64,000 nucleotides of DNA from Fischerella sp. CENA71 (GTDB lineage: Bacteria > Cyanobacteriota > Cyanobacteriia > Cyanobacteriales > Nostocaceae), in contig JANBVI010000011.1 in the NCBI GenBank assembly GCA_024239075.1, forward strand, positions 1 to 64,000. Reading direction: 5' to 3'. Shown one piece after another: positions 20,145-28,429 of this stretch. Made by a program: the position numbers and the translations under genes. Positions within the stretch are counted from its first letter, which is position 1. Each line of letters opens with the position of its first letter. The notes beneath the pieces were generated by a model, which saw only the letters and a program-made list of their open reading frames with translations, was not told the origin of the DNA and ran no database searches.

Positions 20145-21074
20145 ATGTGGTTAAAATTTGGTGTAAATTCCGACGGTAATTTAGTAAGTATTGAAGATGT
20201 TACCAGGGGAAAAACTTCACTGAAATGTCCCTATTGTGGTAGTGGGCTAACTGCTAAAAAAGGCAAAGTCAAAGAGCATCATTTTGCTCATAACAACGAA
20301 ACTTGCCGTAGAGTTGCTAAGGGTGAGTTTCCAGTTTTACCATTTTATGACAACTTTAATATCCATGTATCTAGTAAGGATTTAGAGCAATTAAAACTAC
20401 TGTGGAAAGAGTATGGCTCTAAAAATTACCCAATTGATGCTCACGTTTGTTTTCCTGGTTTAGTAAAAGCAGGGATGTTGAGGAAAAATGTCTACACAGT
20501 TTCCAAAGCTTATGAATTTACTAATTTAGGCAAAATTCCTGTTGGCGCATTAGAGCTAATGCACTTTAACGAAGTGCAAGAGCCATTATTGCAAAGTAAA
20601 TTACTAAAACTAGAGCTATCTGTAGCACATGCGAAACACAAAAAATCTCCAGATTTATCATATAAGCTAACTGATTTACAACTGTATCGCGCTCAACTCA
20701 AACGCATTTTATCTTGTACTCTCTATTTTTTAGAGATTCAAACTTCAAAGAATACTTTATATAAGATAGGAGTAACTACAAGACCAATTCAAGAGCGAAT
20801 AGCAGAAATCAAACAAGATTTGCTTACCCATTATCAAAATGTTGCTCCTATGGTACTAGGAAGTTGGAATCACAGAGGGAATGTAGAAAAGTATTTCAAA
20901 CACCGCTATCGGAATTTTAATCACCCCATTGGTAGTTTGACAGAATACTATAAATTTAATTGTGATGATATCAAAACCGTGTTGTCTGACCTACAACAGA
21001 TGAAACCAAAAGTTCTATCTCCACATGAAATAGATCTTCTTGAAGACAAACCTAGCCTTGTTATTATGCAATAG
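20145..21074 (+). CDS. CoiA-like zinc ribbon plus GIY-YIG nuclease protein
   Basis: 309 residues. The N-terminus has 'LKCPYCGSGLTAKKG' and 'EHHFAHNNETC' (about 27-60), the zinc-ribbon and HxxH pattern of the CoiA/competence-like N-terminal module. The C-terminal half contains 'TLYFLEIQTSKNTLYKIGVTT' (about 196-216), followed by 'RPIQERIAEIKQDL', a GIY-YIG-type nuclease core of the T5orf172/Bro-like group in which the usual GIY-YIG pair is LYFLE...YKIGVT. A short linker of about 110 residues lies between. The fusion suggests a DNA-handling or defence nuclease that recognises a modified or single-stranded substrate; that role is inference. It stands alone, at the left edge of the plasmid-like region. 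Confidence 0.7.
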   Translation: MWLKFGVNSDGNLVSIEDVTRGKTSLKCPYCGSGLTAKKGKVKEHHFAHNNETCRRVAKGEFPVLPFYDNFNIHVSSKDLEQLKLLWKEYGSKNYPIDAHVCFPGLVKAGMLRKNVYTVSKAYEFTNLGKIPVGALELMHFNEVQEPLLQSKLLKLELSVAHAKHKKSPDLSYKLTDLQLYRAQLKRILSCTLYFLEIQTSKNTLYKIGVTTRPIQERIAEIKQDLLTHYQNVAPMVLGSWNHRGNVEKYFKHRYRNFNHPIGSLTEYYKFNCDDIKTVLSDLQQMKPKVLSPHEIDLLEDKPSLVIMQ

Positions 21075-22208
21075 TGAGGGTGGCGTTCTTCTTGTCTGTG
21101 CTGTGCTGTTGCAACAATCAACAGTTATGGAAAAGTAACTATTTGAGGTCACTCAATTGTGCGATCGCTCCTCAATTAATTGCGATCTCTTACCCAAGTG
21201 TAAGTTGCATATGCAGCGATCCTCACTCTTGAGCCGCAAAAGCGATCGCTAGCTTGAAATATGAAAAATGGAAACCTTAGGCCAATTCTCGAAATAAAAG
21301 CAAGCCAGCGATCGCTTGTTCGACTACCAAACAGCGTTCGTCCTTGACGTTACCATCAGCATAGCAAAAACCTGTGCTAAAGCAGCGATCGCAATTGCCA
21401 ATCGCGCCCGTAACTTTCATCACAGCCTTTTTGGAAGAAAGTAGTTGTGTGAGACTTAAAAAAGGGTCTATGCTTGGTTATCTTGACTATGCCTCAGTTG
21501 TTAATGAAGGATTTCAGGGTGAGGAAGGCGAAAAGATTAATTCGGGTATTGGTGGTAGTTAATTTTCTCTTTAATGTCTACATCTGTAAGGGGTTAGATT
21601 CGATTTACTGGCAACAGCAATGTATCTTCAATCTCCTGGCGAACTCGCCTTTGTTTAGCAATGGAGAAAAAATGGTCGCTAAGGCAGAAAAGCTTACTGC
21701 TTAAAGCTTTTAATAATTGTCTTGATTGAACACTTAATTGTTTGAACTGTCCCAGTTTGGACTATTTCTGGGACAGTTGATACCGCGAAAGCTCAATTCT
21801 ACGTTGATATAGCCTGCTTGCTTTAGCTAGTCCAAACATCAAAAACGGGACAGTTGCTCAAGCGCGACCATTTTTTCCCCGCTGCTATACAAAGGCGAGA
21901 CATAAAAAATCAAAAATTTTCAAATTGATAAGGCTATAACTCTCTCTAGATAAGGCTTTGGGAGATTTTCTAAATCTGTTAGCGTACAAAAAACCCAAAT
22001 TGGCACGATGACCCCATCACTAGAAGTTTACTCACGCTTATCCATAGGTGAAGCCCAAAAAGAATACGACTCTGTGATCGGAAAGTTCCCTGTGTAATAC
22101 TTGTGTACTATTTTATTCAGCAACTTCTAAACTAAACTGTTTAGTTTGCCCCTGGTCGCAGCTTCCGTAACACTACCCCACCCGGGATTAACTGACCTTT
22201 TTGAAGGT
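21075..22208. other. 1.1-kb region without a confident gene
   Basis: HIP1 octamers GCGATCGC recur at about 21163, 21241, 21310 and 21386. Short open frames at 21374-21562 and 21474-21704 overlap each other and look random. A 29-codon frame at 22008-22097 (begins [20 protein letters not shown]) reads as protein-like and may be the broken start of a lost gene. No RNA gene was recognised. Confidence 0.4.
21745..21778. promoter_or_regulatory. 10-base inverted repeat AACTGTCCCA, possible operator
   Basis: AACTGTCCCA (21745-21754) and TGGGACAGTT (21769-21778) are exact complements separated by 14 bases. The core GGGACAGTT occurs again at about 21848-21856. It could be a protein-binding site, or part of a plasmid control region. 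No T-run follows, so a terminator is less likely. Confidence 0.4.
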
Positions 22209-22817
22209 TTAAATTACTAAATGAACTATTGATTCTCCACATTTACAAAGGAAATCCGTTATAGATTGGCATTCCATTTTACTAATTGTATATTTTTTAC
22301 CAGTAGAAGGATCAATATCTGCTTCATGGACAATGATATTTCTTCTATTTGCTATTAGTTTCAATTCTGTTTTTACAGTTTTATCATCCATCCCCATTTT
22401 TCTAGCAATTTGTTGCCATTTCTGCTTCTCATTCCATATATAACTCAATCCATCGGCTATTTTTTCAGGATCTTGAAAGGAAATAATTTTAAGCTTTTTG
22501 ATGACGGTTTGCTCAAATATGTATTCTTTTGGCGGAATTGTTGCGGAAAGCAATTCAAGATGAGTTGATATTGGTATTGATTCTGTCTCGTACTTTAGTG
22601 TTGGCTGTCTTTTGGATGTAAAGATTTCGAGCATCCCAATGCGGATGACATCATGCATAAGTTTATCAAAAGCACTTACGGAGTAAACTATTTGAGATCT
22701 CAATAGGTCATCAAAAGATAATGGTGCTTTTAGTGTAAATTCTAGGTATTCATAAAGTGAAGTTAGATTTTGAGCATCTTTAATATTATCTTTAAAAAGC
22801 TCTAATGCTTTAAGCAT
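22209..22817 (-). CDS. RiboL-PSP-type HEPN domain protein
   Basis: 202 residues, mostly helical. The early part 'LRSQIVYSVSAFDKLMHDVIRIGMLEIF' (about 39-66) and the late 'LKLIANRRNIIVHEADID' (about 152-169) fit a HEPN fold of the RiboL-PSP group; the RNIIVH segment is the R-x4-H active-site motif of HEPN ribonucleases. Its ATG overlaps the stop codon of the upstream ParA-like gene by 8 bases, so the two are translationally coupled. HEPN proteins are often toxins or abortive-infection RNases, with a partner controlling them. Here the partner would be the ParA-type ATPase. Family recognition is by motif and helix pattern only. Confidence 0.7.
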   Translation of the reverse strand: MLKALELFKDNIKDAQNLTSLYEYLEFTLKAPLSFDDLLRSQIVYSVSAFDKLMHDVIRIGMLEIFTSKRQPTLKYETESIPISTHLELLSATIPPKEYIFEQTVIKKLKIISFQDPEKIADGLSYIWNEKQKWQQIARKMGMDDKTVKTELKLIANRRNIIVHEADIDPSTGKKYTISKMECQSITDFLCKCGESIVHLVI

Positions 22818-23841
22818 AACTTAATAGGTTAATCAACTTCTTACCAATCAATTTAAATTTATTGTTGAAATTGTCTCTCGAAATTATCATTCGATCTAAA
22901 ACATTACCAGTTTCATTTATTTCTTCACGTGACAATTCAAAAACAGGCACTCCAGCTTGGTGTGACTTCGGCAATAAACCTTGGAAATCTGGAATTTCAT
23001 CAAGGCAATAACCACTCTCAATAAAATCATTTGTATATTGTTCTGAACTTAGGGTCATTCCTACTTTGGAAATAGCATTAATAAAATCCCCCTTTATCTT
23101 ATTTTTAATTTCTTCAATATTATCTCTATAAGGTCTTGCAGCACGTCCATTACGTACATTGAATCGTTGAATTAAGCTTCCTATAAATTTAGGTTCCCCT
23201 TCTATCAATGGATATGCAGAATCAGCAAATACTTGAACAGCATTCCTTTTCCATAAAACCCATTTCGGCAATACATTTGTTAAAGTATTTATTGCCATTA
23301 CTGAGAATGGATCTGGATTTGTAGGCATTATAAAAGCATGGCAAGATAAAAACAAATTTTGATTAATTGCGCTTAAACCTGGATTTAAATCTACTATTGT
23401 ATAGTCAATTGAATATTTCTCCTCGGTGAGTTTAATTAATTCTGAGAATGCACCAGGTAAATTTTGAAGTGTTGTTAGTGCGTTGTAAGATGTCTGGGCA
23501 AAAGTCAATGCAGCATCATACTCTGACAAGTTAGCATGTCCTGCGAGTAGATATAGAGATGGAGCCCTTTTTGGTGAGAAGCAATTTACAGCTTTAATGG
23601 GAATTGGTTTTCCGGTAAAAGCAACCTCTACTCCATCTTTGAGATTTTGCTGCTTGGTAGAATCATCGATATAATACCTCTCGAAGTCGTCCCCTAAAAT
23701 CAAACTTGTCAAGTTACATTGCGGATCAGCATCTACAACCAAAACATTGTTAGTTCTTGATAACATCCACCCAATGTTGTATATGGAAGTGGTTTTACTT
23801 ACTCCACCTTTATGATTAAAAATAACTACTCGCTTACTCAT
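22810..23841 (-). CDS. ParA/MinD-type P-loop ATPase coupled to a HEPN gene
   Basis: 343 residues from the ATG at 23841. The deviant Walker A 'FNHKGGVSKTTSIYNIGWML' (about 8-27) is followed by 'NVLVVDADPQCNLTS', and by 'YTIVDLNPGLSAIN' as the Walker B/switch region, all ParA signatures. It is longer than plasmid ParA (about 200-260 residues), with extra sequence between 'LTSLILG' and 'LYLLAGHANLSEYD' and a C-terminal half that I do not recognise. An in-frame upstream start at 23970 would add 43 residues of poorly structured sequence, so MSKRVV is preferred. It overlaps the HEPN gene by 8 bases and no ParB-like gene follows. A regulator of the HEPN RNase, not a segregation protein, is the more likely role. 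Confidence 0.75.
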   Translation of the reverse strand: MSKRVVIFNHKGGVSKTTSIYNIGWMLSRTNNVLVVDADPQCNLTSLILGDDFERYYIDDSTKQQNLKDGVEVAFTGKPIPIKAVNCFSPKRAPSLYLLAGHANLSEYDAALTFAQTSYNALTTLQNLPGAFSELIKLTEEKYSIDYTIVDLNPGLSAINQNLFLSCHAFIMPTNPDPFSVMAINTLTNVLPKWVLWKRNAVQVFADSAYPLIEGEPKFIGSLIQRFNVRNGRAARPYRDNIEEIKNKIKGDFINAISKVGMTLSSEQYTNDFIESGYCLDEIPDFQGLLPKSHQAGVPVFELSREEINETGNVLDRMIISRDNFNNKFKLIGKKLINLLSYA

Positions 23842-24511
23842 ATGATTTATCTTTAAATTTAATTGAGTATTTTTCACTAACGTGAAACGACTAAAATCAG
23901 AAATTGCAATCAATAGCAAGCTTTGAAAGTGCTCTCGTCTTATTGAAGCTCTGTTGACAACATAAGACATAAATCCTACAGATTTATGCCATTTGTTTAA
24001 AGGCTTAAATTAAAGCGGGGGCTGGCTTTCAGAGCTAATTTAAGTAGACTAGAATACATTTTGATTTTAGTTTCATTATTGAGTATGTCTATCTAAGTCT
24101 AATTATTTAGAAATGTTTAATCTATCTGCTAATGATGTTCCCTCTCAGCACTTTGTAAATTCCATAATTATTTTTTTTTATTAATCAGATTCTAGTATAT
24201 TAGTCTTTTTATAAAATTGGTAAAAATTAAAATTACTTATTAGGCTAAGAAGCGTAAGGTTTAATAATTTTTTAGAAAATTTTTACTGTTTATCGAACAT
24301 ATTTGATTACTACAATCTTCGATGTAGTAAATCTAGTGTGAAAATAAACGCCTTTAGTCAGATAGAAATCTTAAAACTCGAAGAAATTTCTTGCTGTGCA
24401 GTGGGAGCTTTATCTAGTTAAAGTAAGCTATACTTACTGCATCAATACAGTAATGCAGTAAGTAATTAAGTAATGCAGTATGTCAGTAATCAATGATTTT
24501 TGTAACCAAGT
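23842..24511. other. AT-rich divergent intergenic region
   Basis: About 670 bases between two divergent ParA-type genes. The first 130 bases could be a 5' extension of the left gene. The middle (about 24050-24300) is very AT-rich and contains no frame. The right end carries the TGCAGTAA repeat cluster that precedes the parA-RHH operon. Confidence 0.45.
24437..24490. repeat. GCAGTAA repeat cluster upstream of parA
   Basis: The cluster reads TTACTGCATCAATACAGTAA, then TGCAGTAAGTAATTAAG and TAATGCAGTATGTCAGTAA. CAGTAA or its complement occurs five times in 54 bases, immediately before the parA start at 24512. The same words recur at 25541-25587, just after the RHH gene. The arrangement is that of a partition centromere or autoregulatory operator bound by the RHH partner. 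Confidence 0.6.
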
Positions 24512-25159
24512 ATGGGTGCAGTAATAGCATTAGTCAACCAGAAAGGGGGTTGCAGCAAGTCCACAACTGCTGTTCACATTAGCTGTTGGCTATCCCGCAA
24601 AGGTCACTTTGTCCAACTTTTAGATGCTGATGCCCAGCGCAGCAGTTCAATTTGGTTGACTTCGATGGAAGATAAACCAATTCCAACTACTGTGCTGCAA
24701 TCACCGGATGAACTATTAGAGCAAATTCCAGAGTTAGCCGAGCAGTGCGATTATCTGATTGTGGACGGCCCTGCTGGTTTATCTGAAGCTAGTAGGGCGA
24801 TATTATTTCGGGCTGATTTGGCAGTAGTCCCCTGTCAACCGACGGGCTTAGATCTACAATCGGCTTCTGATGCTGTTCGTCTAATTAAGCAGGCTCAGTC
24901 TGTGCGCGGTGGCCCACCCAAAGCGGCCATATTCATCAGCCGTGCTGTTAAGGGTACGAAACTACTAGATGAAGCGATCGCACTTTTGAGCAAAACAAAA
25001 GAAGTGTCGGTGCTAAAAACAGTGATTCACCAAAAGCAAGCGATCGCCGATACCTTTGGTCAAGCCGCAACAATTTGGGATTTATCGGGTCGTCCAGCAG
25101 CTGAATCTGCCAGGGAATATGAGCGGCTGTTCAAAGAAATTATGGGGATGCTGCCATGA
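24512..25159 (+). CDS. parA: ParA-type partition ATPase
   Basis: 215 residues, the size of small plasmid ParA (type Ib). The deviant Walker A 'VNQKGGCSKSTTAVHISCWL' (8-27) with both lysines, the 'LLDADAQRSSS' motif, and the 'CDYLIVDGPAGLSEASR' Walker B/switch region are all present. The stop codon overlaps the next start as ATGA, so the downstream RHH gene is translationally coupled. Flanking CAGTAA repeats on both sides of the pair are candidate centromere sites. ParA uses ATP on the nucleoid to move a bound plasmid. This is the canonical part of the local partition module. Confidence 0.9.
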   Translation: MGAVIALVNQKGGCSKSTTAVHISCWLSRKGHFVQLLDADAQRSSSIWLTSMEDKPIPTTVLQSPDELLEQIPELAEQCDYLIVDGPAGLSEASRAILFRADLAVVPCQPTGLDLQSASDAVRLIKQAQSVRGGPPKAAIFISRAVKGTKLLDEAIALLSKTKEVSVLKTVIHQKQAIADTFGQAATIWDLSGRPAAESAREYERLFKEIMGMLP

Positions 25160-25542
25160 GTACCAAAAAGCGAAAGTCTCTCGATGATGCCCTGGCAAGT
25201 GAGTTTGTTTATGGCACTCAACAGGAAAAAATACAACCTCAACTACAGCCTGAAGTAGAACCGGAACAACAGCAGCCAATAGCTAATAACTCTACTCAGC
25301 CAGAGCAAGAACAAGAACCTGCGCCAGCTGTAAAACCCATATCCACCCAACAAGTAACTAAGCCTAATATAATGTCTCAACTTTACTCAACCACTCCCAA
25401 GGAACCGACAGTAAGATTAACCGTGGATCTAACTGAGTCGATGCACCGCAAGCTCTCCTTACTGGCGGCGAAGACGGGCAGGAAAAAGGCTGAGATTGTG
25501 AGATTGCTGCTGGATGAAGCACTGAAAGAAGTAGAAGAGTAA
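25156..25542 (+). CDS. ribbon-helix-helix partition partner (ParB-like)
   Basis: 128 residues. The C-terminal part 'PTVRLTVDLTESMHRKLSLL' then 'AAKTGRKKAEIVRLLLDEAL' (about 83-124) is a ribbon-helix-helix DNA-binding fold of the CopG/Arc type. The N-terminal 80 residues are low-complexity, rich in Gln, Pro and Glu, and probably unstructured, which is where small ParB-type proteins touch ParA. It overlaps parA by four bases. The CAGTAA repeats that flank the operon are the likely binding sites. Good evidence for the DNA-binding domain, inference for the partition role. Confidence 0.75.
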   Translation: MSTKKRKSLDDALASEFVYGTQQEKIQPQLQPEVEPEQQQPIANNSTQPEQEQEPAPAVKPISTQQVTKPNIMSQLYSTTPKEPTVRLTVDLTESMHRKLSLLAAKTGRKKAEIVRLLLDEALKEVEE

Positions 25543-25587
25543 TTCAGTAATTCAGTAATTCAGTAATTAATGCAGTAATGCAGTAAG
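25541..25587. repeat. CAGTAA repeat cluster downstream of parA-RHH
   Basis: AATTCAGT is repeated in tandem three times at 8-9 base spacing, followed by AATTAATGCAGTAATGCAGTAAG. The CAGTAA core is shared with the cluster at 24437-24490 on the other side of the operon. Regular spacing suggests cooperative binding by a ribbon-helix-helix dimer. Confidence 0.6.
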
Positions 25588-25671
25588 TATAATGACCAAA
25601 TATTCCCAAGTTAGGTAATGCTAGGGTTCTTGACACCAGCTTGAAAGCAGTACAACTTTTATTCATAGGTT

Positions 25672-26724
25672 ATGGCGAATAAATTCTCACTGATGGATGG
25701 CTATGATGACTTTTTGCGGGAGTTAAAAGAACGCATACGCAGCGCCCAAGTACGAGCGGCGTTGTCTGTTAACCGCGAATTGGTGTTACTCTATTGGCAA
25801 ATTGGGCGAGATATTCTGATTCGACAACAGCAGCAGGGATGGGGAGCAAAAGTAATTGATAGGTTAGCGACAGACTTGCGCCAAGCTTTCCCAGAAATGA
25901 AAGGATTTTCGCGTACAAACCTGCTTTATATGAGAGCCTTTGCAGAAGCTTACCCTGATCAACAAATTGTCCAACAACTTGTTGGACAAATACCTTGGGG
26001 ACATAACATTCGCATTTTGGATGCTGTAAAAGACCCAAGAGCGAGACTATGGTATGTACAAAAAACAATAGAAAATGGCTGGAGTAGAAATATCCTGACC
26101 CTACAGATTCAAAATCAACTTTACAATCGCCAGGGTCAAGCCATCACTAACTTTAATGCTACCTTACAATCTCCCCAATCAGACCTCGCTAGAGAAACCC
26201 TCAAAGACCCTTATGTCTTTGATTTTTTAACTTTAGGAGAATCAGCCCAAGAACGGGCAGTTGAAAAAGAGCTTGTTAAACACATTACTAAATTTCTCCT
26301 AGAATTAGGAGTTGGTTTTGCCTTTGTTGGAGAGCAGTACCCATTAAAAGTAGGTGAGGAAGACTTTTACATTGACCTTCTGTTTTATCATGTAAAATTG
26401 CATTGCTTTGTAGTAATTGAACTGAAAACGGGTAAATTTAAACCTGAATACGCAGGAAAAATTAACTTTTATCTCTCTGCGGTAGATGATTTACTCAAAT
26501 CTGACGTAGATAACGCATCTATCGGCTTAATCTTATGTGCAAGTAAGGATAATATCATCGCTGAATATGCATTACGTGATGTGAATAAGCCAATTGGTAT
26601 TGCTGAATGGCAGGCTGGACTTACTAAATCACTTCCAAAAGAACTACAAACAGAATTACCAACGATTGAGCAATTAGAAGCAGAATTAGACGCGGTTTCT
26701 GTGGAAATCGCAGATGAGAAATAA
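25672..26724 (+). CDS. YhcG-type PD-(D/E)XK nuclease domain protein
   Basis: 350 residues, the usual length. The N-terminal helical module 'VNRELVLLYWQIGRDIL' and 'GWGAKVIDRLATDLRQAFP' and 'FSRTNLLYMRAFAEAYP' (about 34-100) is the DUF1016 N-terminal domain. The C-terminal half contains the nuclease core: 'FVGEQYPLKVGEEDFYIDLLFYH' supplies the acidic residue and 'CFVVIELKTGKF' the ExK pair, about residues 223-256. Members are linked to restriction-type loci and mobile elements, acting on DNA. It stands 130 bases after the parA operon and just before a small nucleotidyltransferase-like gene. The reading frame is intact. Confidence 0.85.
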   Translation: MANKFSLMDGYDDFLRELKERIRSAQVRAALSVNRELVLLYWQIGRDILIRQQQQGWGAKVIDRLATDLRQAFPEMKGFSRTNLLYMRAFAEAYPDQQIVQQLVGQIPWGHNIRILDAVKDPRARLWYVQKTIENGWSRNILTLQIQNQLYNRQGQAITNFNATLQSPQSDLARETLKDPYVFDFLTLGESAQERAVEKELVKHITKFLLELGVGFAFVGEQYPLKVGEEDFYIDLLFYHVKLHCFVVIELKTGKFKPEYAGKINFYLSAVDDLLKSDVDNASIGLILCASKDNIIAEYALRDVNKPIGIAEWQAGLTKSLPKELQTELPTIEQLEAELDAVSVEIADEK

Positions 26725-26741
26725 AATGTAAGAATTAAGCA

Positions 26742-27149
26742 ATGGCTCAAGACAAGGTACAAAAGTTAATTCAACAAGCCGAGAAACTGAACTACTTGGA
26801 GCAGCTGCGTTTGCTAGAGCTATTACAGGAGGTGGTTCGGAAAAATGATCCGCTTGAACGCTTGGCGAAACTTCAAGCAAACCGCGAAGAAATTTTTAAG
26901 ATTGCTGCTAAATATGGCATTTTAAATATACGAGTGTTTGGGTTAGGGATGCAGCCAGAAACTCAAGGCTCAAATGAGGTAGTTTTTATTGTTGATGTAG
27001 AGCCAAAACGAGGTATATTTGCTCAAGCTAATTTTTTATTAGATTTGCAAGAGTTACTTGGTTTTAAAGAAGTGTATCTTGCTGCTAATGAGAAAAGTAT
27101 TAGAAAACCTTTCCGAAAGGAAATGTTAGAAACAGCAGTACCGTTATAG
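26742..27149 (+). CDS. MNT-type nucleotidyltransferase-like protein with degenerate active site
   Basis: 135 residues. After a helical N-terminus the fold 'KYGILNIRVFGLGMQPETQG', 'NEVVFIVDVEPKRG' and 'LLDLQELLGFKEVYLAANE' follows the layout of small MNT-domain nucleotidyltransferases, in which the expected motif is a GS-rich loop after RVFG and a D-x-D pair. Here the loop reads GLGMQPETQGSNEVVF, so the catalytic Ser and first Asp appear lost; only the later VDVEP is retained. MNT proteins usually pair with HEPN toxins. This copy is beside a YhcG nuclease and a small antitoxin-like gene, and is probably inactive or only a binding module. Assignment is by fold pattern. Confidence 0.6.
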   Translation: MAQDKVQKLIQQAEKLNYLEQLRLLELLQEVVRKNDPLERLAKLQANREEIFKIAAKYGILNIRVFGLGMQPETQGSNEVVFIVDVEPKRGIFAQANFLLDLQELLGFKEVYLAANEKSIRKPFRKEMLETAVPL

Positions 27150-27177
27150 ATGCCCTGTATATTTTGGGATAGATGCT

Positions 27178-27444
27178 ATGACAATCAATTTACCTATTAA
27201 ATTGTCACACTTGCCCAACAGTTTACCATTAGATGGTGCTGTCCGCATCGAGCTAGTAGAAGAAGTGCTTATATTTCGAGCTTCCAGCTTAGTACAAGGG
27301 CGAATTGAAGCATTATTAATTAAGCAAAAAGAATCCGCACTTACTTCAGATGAAGAAAAAGAATTAGATGAATATGAAGAATTAGACGATTATCTGAGTT
27401 TTGTGAATCGGGTGATCAAAAATTCATCGCTAACTCAAAACTAA
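27178..27444 (+). CDS. small antitoxin-like protein
   Basis: 88 residues. A strand-rich N-terminal half ('IKLSHLPNSLPLDGAVRIEL') is followed by a charged helix 'VQGRIEALLIKQKESALTSD' and 'EYEELDDYLSFVNRVIKN'. The C-terminal acidic helix with a D/E-rich 'EKELDEYEELDDY' stretch is typical of small cyanobacterial antitoxin-like proteins next to a nuclease. No dedicated toxin is obvious immediately downstream, unless the next gene is one. It is 28 bases after the nucleotidyltransferase-like gene, so one transcript is likely. Confidence 0.5.
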   Translation: MTINLPIKLSHLPNSLPLDGAVRIELVEEVLIFRASSLVQGRIEALLIKQKESALTSDEEKELDEYEELDDYLSFVNRVIKNSSLTQN

Positions 27445-27530
27445 AGTTAATTATAGAGAATTACAGATTTGTCTGCGAATCCTTTATAGTACATTTATAC
27501 TGAAGGCTTTGATGAATTCAATTCAAATAT

Positions 27531-28259
27531 ATGAGACAAGTAATTAAGCAAATTAAAGAGCGTAATCAAGTTGAACTCAAACGAAAAGATATTAAATACG
27601 AACTTTGGCGTTTAGATGATGCTGAATTTAGGAAGCTTAGGCAAAAGAGCCTTCCTATTAGAGATGATTATATGTTTTATATGCACTTTTATCTTTCAGA
27701 ACGTGAGAATAAAAATAAACTCAATCTAGCTGAATTTTTCGTGAGTTTAACATACTTGTTTGGCGAAAGCAGTGATTGGATTGATGATTGGAAAGGTTCT
27801 TTTTCTTTTCCATTATTATTGATTTTAGATAAAGTACAAGGGAAATTTTTCTATTTGATAGATATCTATGATAATTGCGGTACACTATACTTCAGCTTCT
27901 ACAGGATTTTAGAGAGCGATGTAGAAGGTTATGATAATCAAATACAGCGTGAACCTTTTGAACTAGAATTCTCTCGTCAAGAAATCAACTATTTTATCAG
28001 TTATTTTTATGGTTATCTTGAAGGCTATTTTCATAGTATAAAACTCTTGATACCATCTGAGCAATTCTTCAAGAAAATTGGTTCAAATCATATCCTTTAT
28101 GGGTATAAGGATAAACATTATTTTGAGGAACATTACCCATCTCCATCAGCGTATCAAACAGCTATTGAAAATCTAGAATCAATAGGAATTAGTTCTAATA
28201 CTTCACAAGATGTCAACGAGATTTTGCAAACAATAACTAGCGAAATACTCAATAAATAA
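27531..28259 (+). CDS. unrecognised protein, 242 residues
   Basis: No family is recognised. The protein is rich in Phe, Tyr, Glu and Lys and contains 'LNLAEFFVSLTYLFGESSDW' (about 63-82), 'PLLLILDKVQGKFFYLIDIYD' and 'ISYFYGYLEGYFHSIKLLIPS'. It begins 87 bases after the small antitoxin-like gene with no strong ribosome-binding site. It is the last gene before the hairpin element and the tyrosine recombinase, so it may be cargo at the end of an integrated unit. The AT-rich coding sequence is unlike the neighbouring YhcG gene. Confidence 0.55.
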   Translation: MRQVIKQIKERNQVELKRKDIKYELWRLDDAEFRKLRQKSLPIRDDYMFYMHFYLSERENKNKLNLAEFFVSLTYLFGESSDWIDDWKGSFSFPLLLILDKVQGKFFYLIDIYDNCGTLYFSFYRILESDVEGYDNQIQREPFELEFSRQEINYFISYFYGYLEGYFHSIKLLIPSEQFFKKIGSNHILYGYKDKHYFEEHYPSPSAYQTAIENLESIGISSNTSQDVNEILQTITSEILNK

Positions 28260-28270
28260 ATGTGTGAGAT

Positions 28271-28379
28271 GAGGGTCTTCCACGTACTAAAAACAGGGAG
28301 GCTTCGTCGAAATATCTCGTCGGCCCACAGATTAATCAGGGGGTATCAAGCCTCCCTGTTTTTAGAGGGGACAATGCGA
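28271..28379. repeat. long-hairpin element, copy A
   Basis: 109 bases. The left flank GGGTCTTCCACGTAC (28273-28287) precedes arm AAAAACAGGGAGGCTT (28289-28304); the complementary arm AAGCCTCCCTGTTTTT is at 28348-28363, then GGGGACAATGC. The 43-base loop contains 'ATATCTCGTCGGCC'. The flanks and the loop motif recur in copy B at 47491-47602, while the arms differ in a compensating manner. The A-run/T-run at the arm ends would also let it act as a bidirectional terminator between this gene set and the recombinase. Confidence 0.7.
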
Positions 28380-28429
28380 ATGAGGACAACTTCTAGGTAA
28401 ACTACCCACATTTCCTCTTCAAGGTGTTG

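Noticed and set aside
21374-21704. Two overlapping short plus-strand frames
   Set aside because: They are in different frames over the same DNA, have random composition and lack ribosome-binding sites.
28271-28379. Retron or diversity-generating element
   Set aside because: No intact reverse transcriptase lies near it, no template/variable repeat pair was seen, and the only RT fragments are group II intron-type at 45-46 kb.
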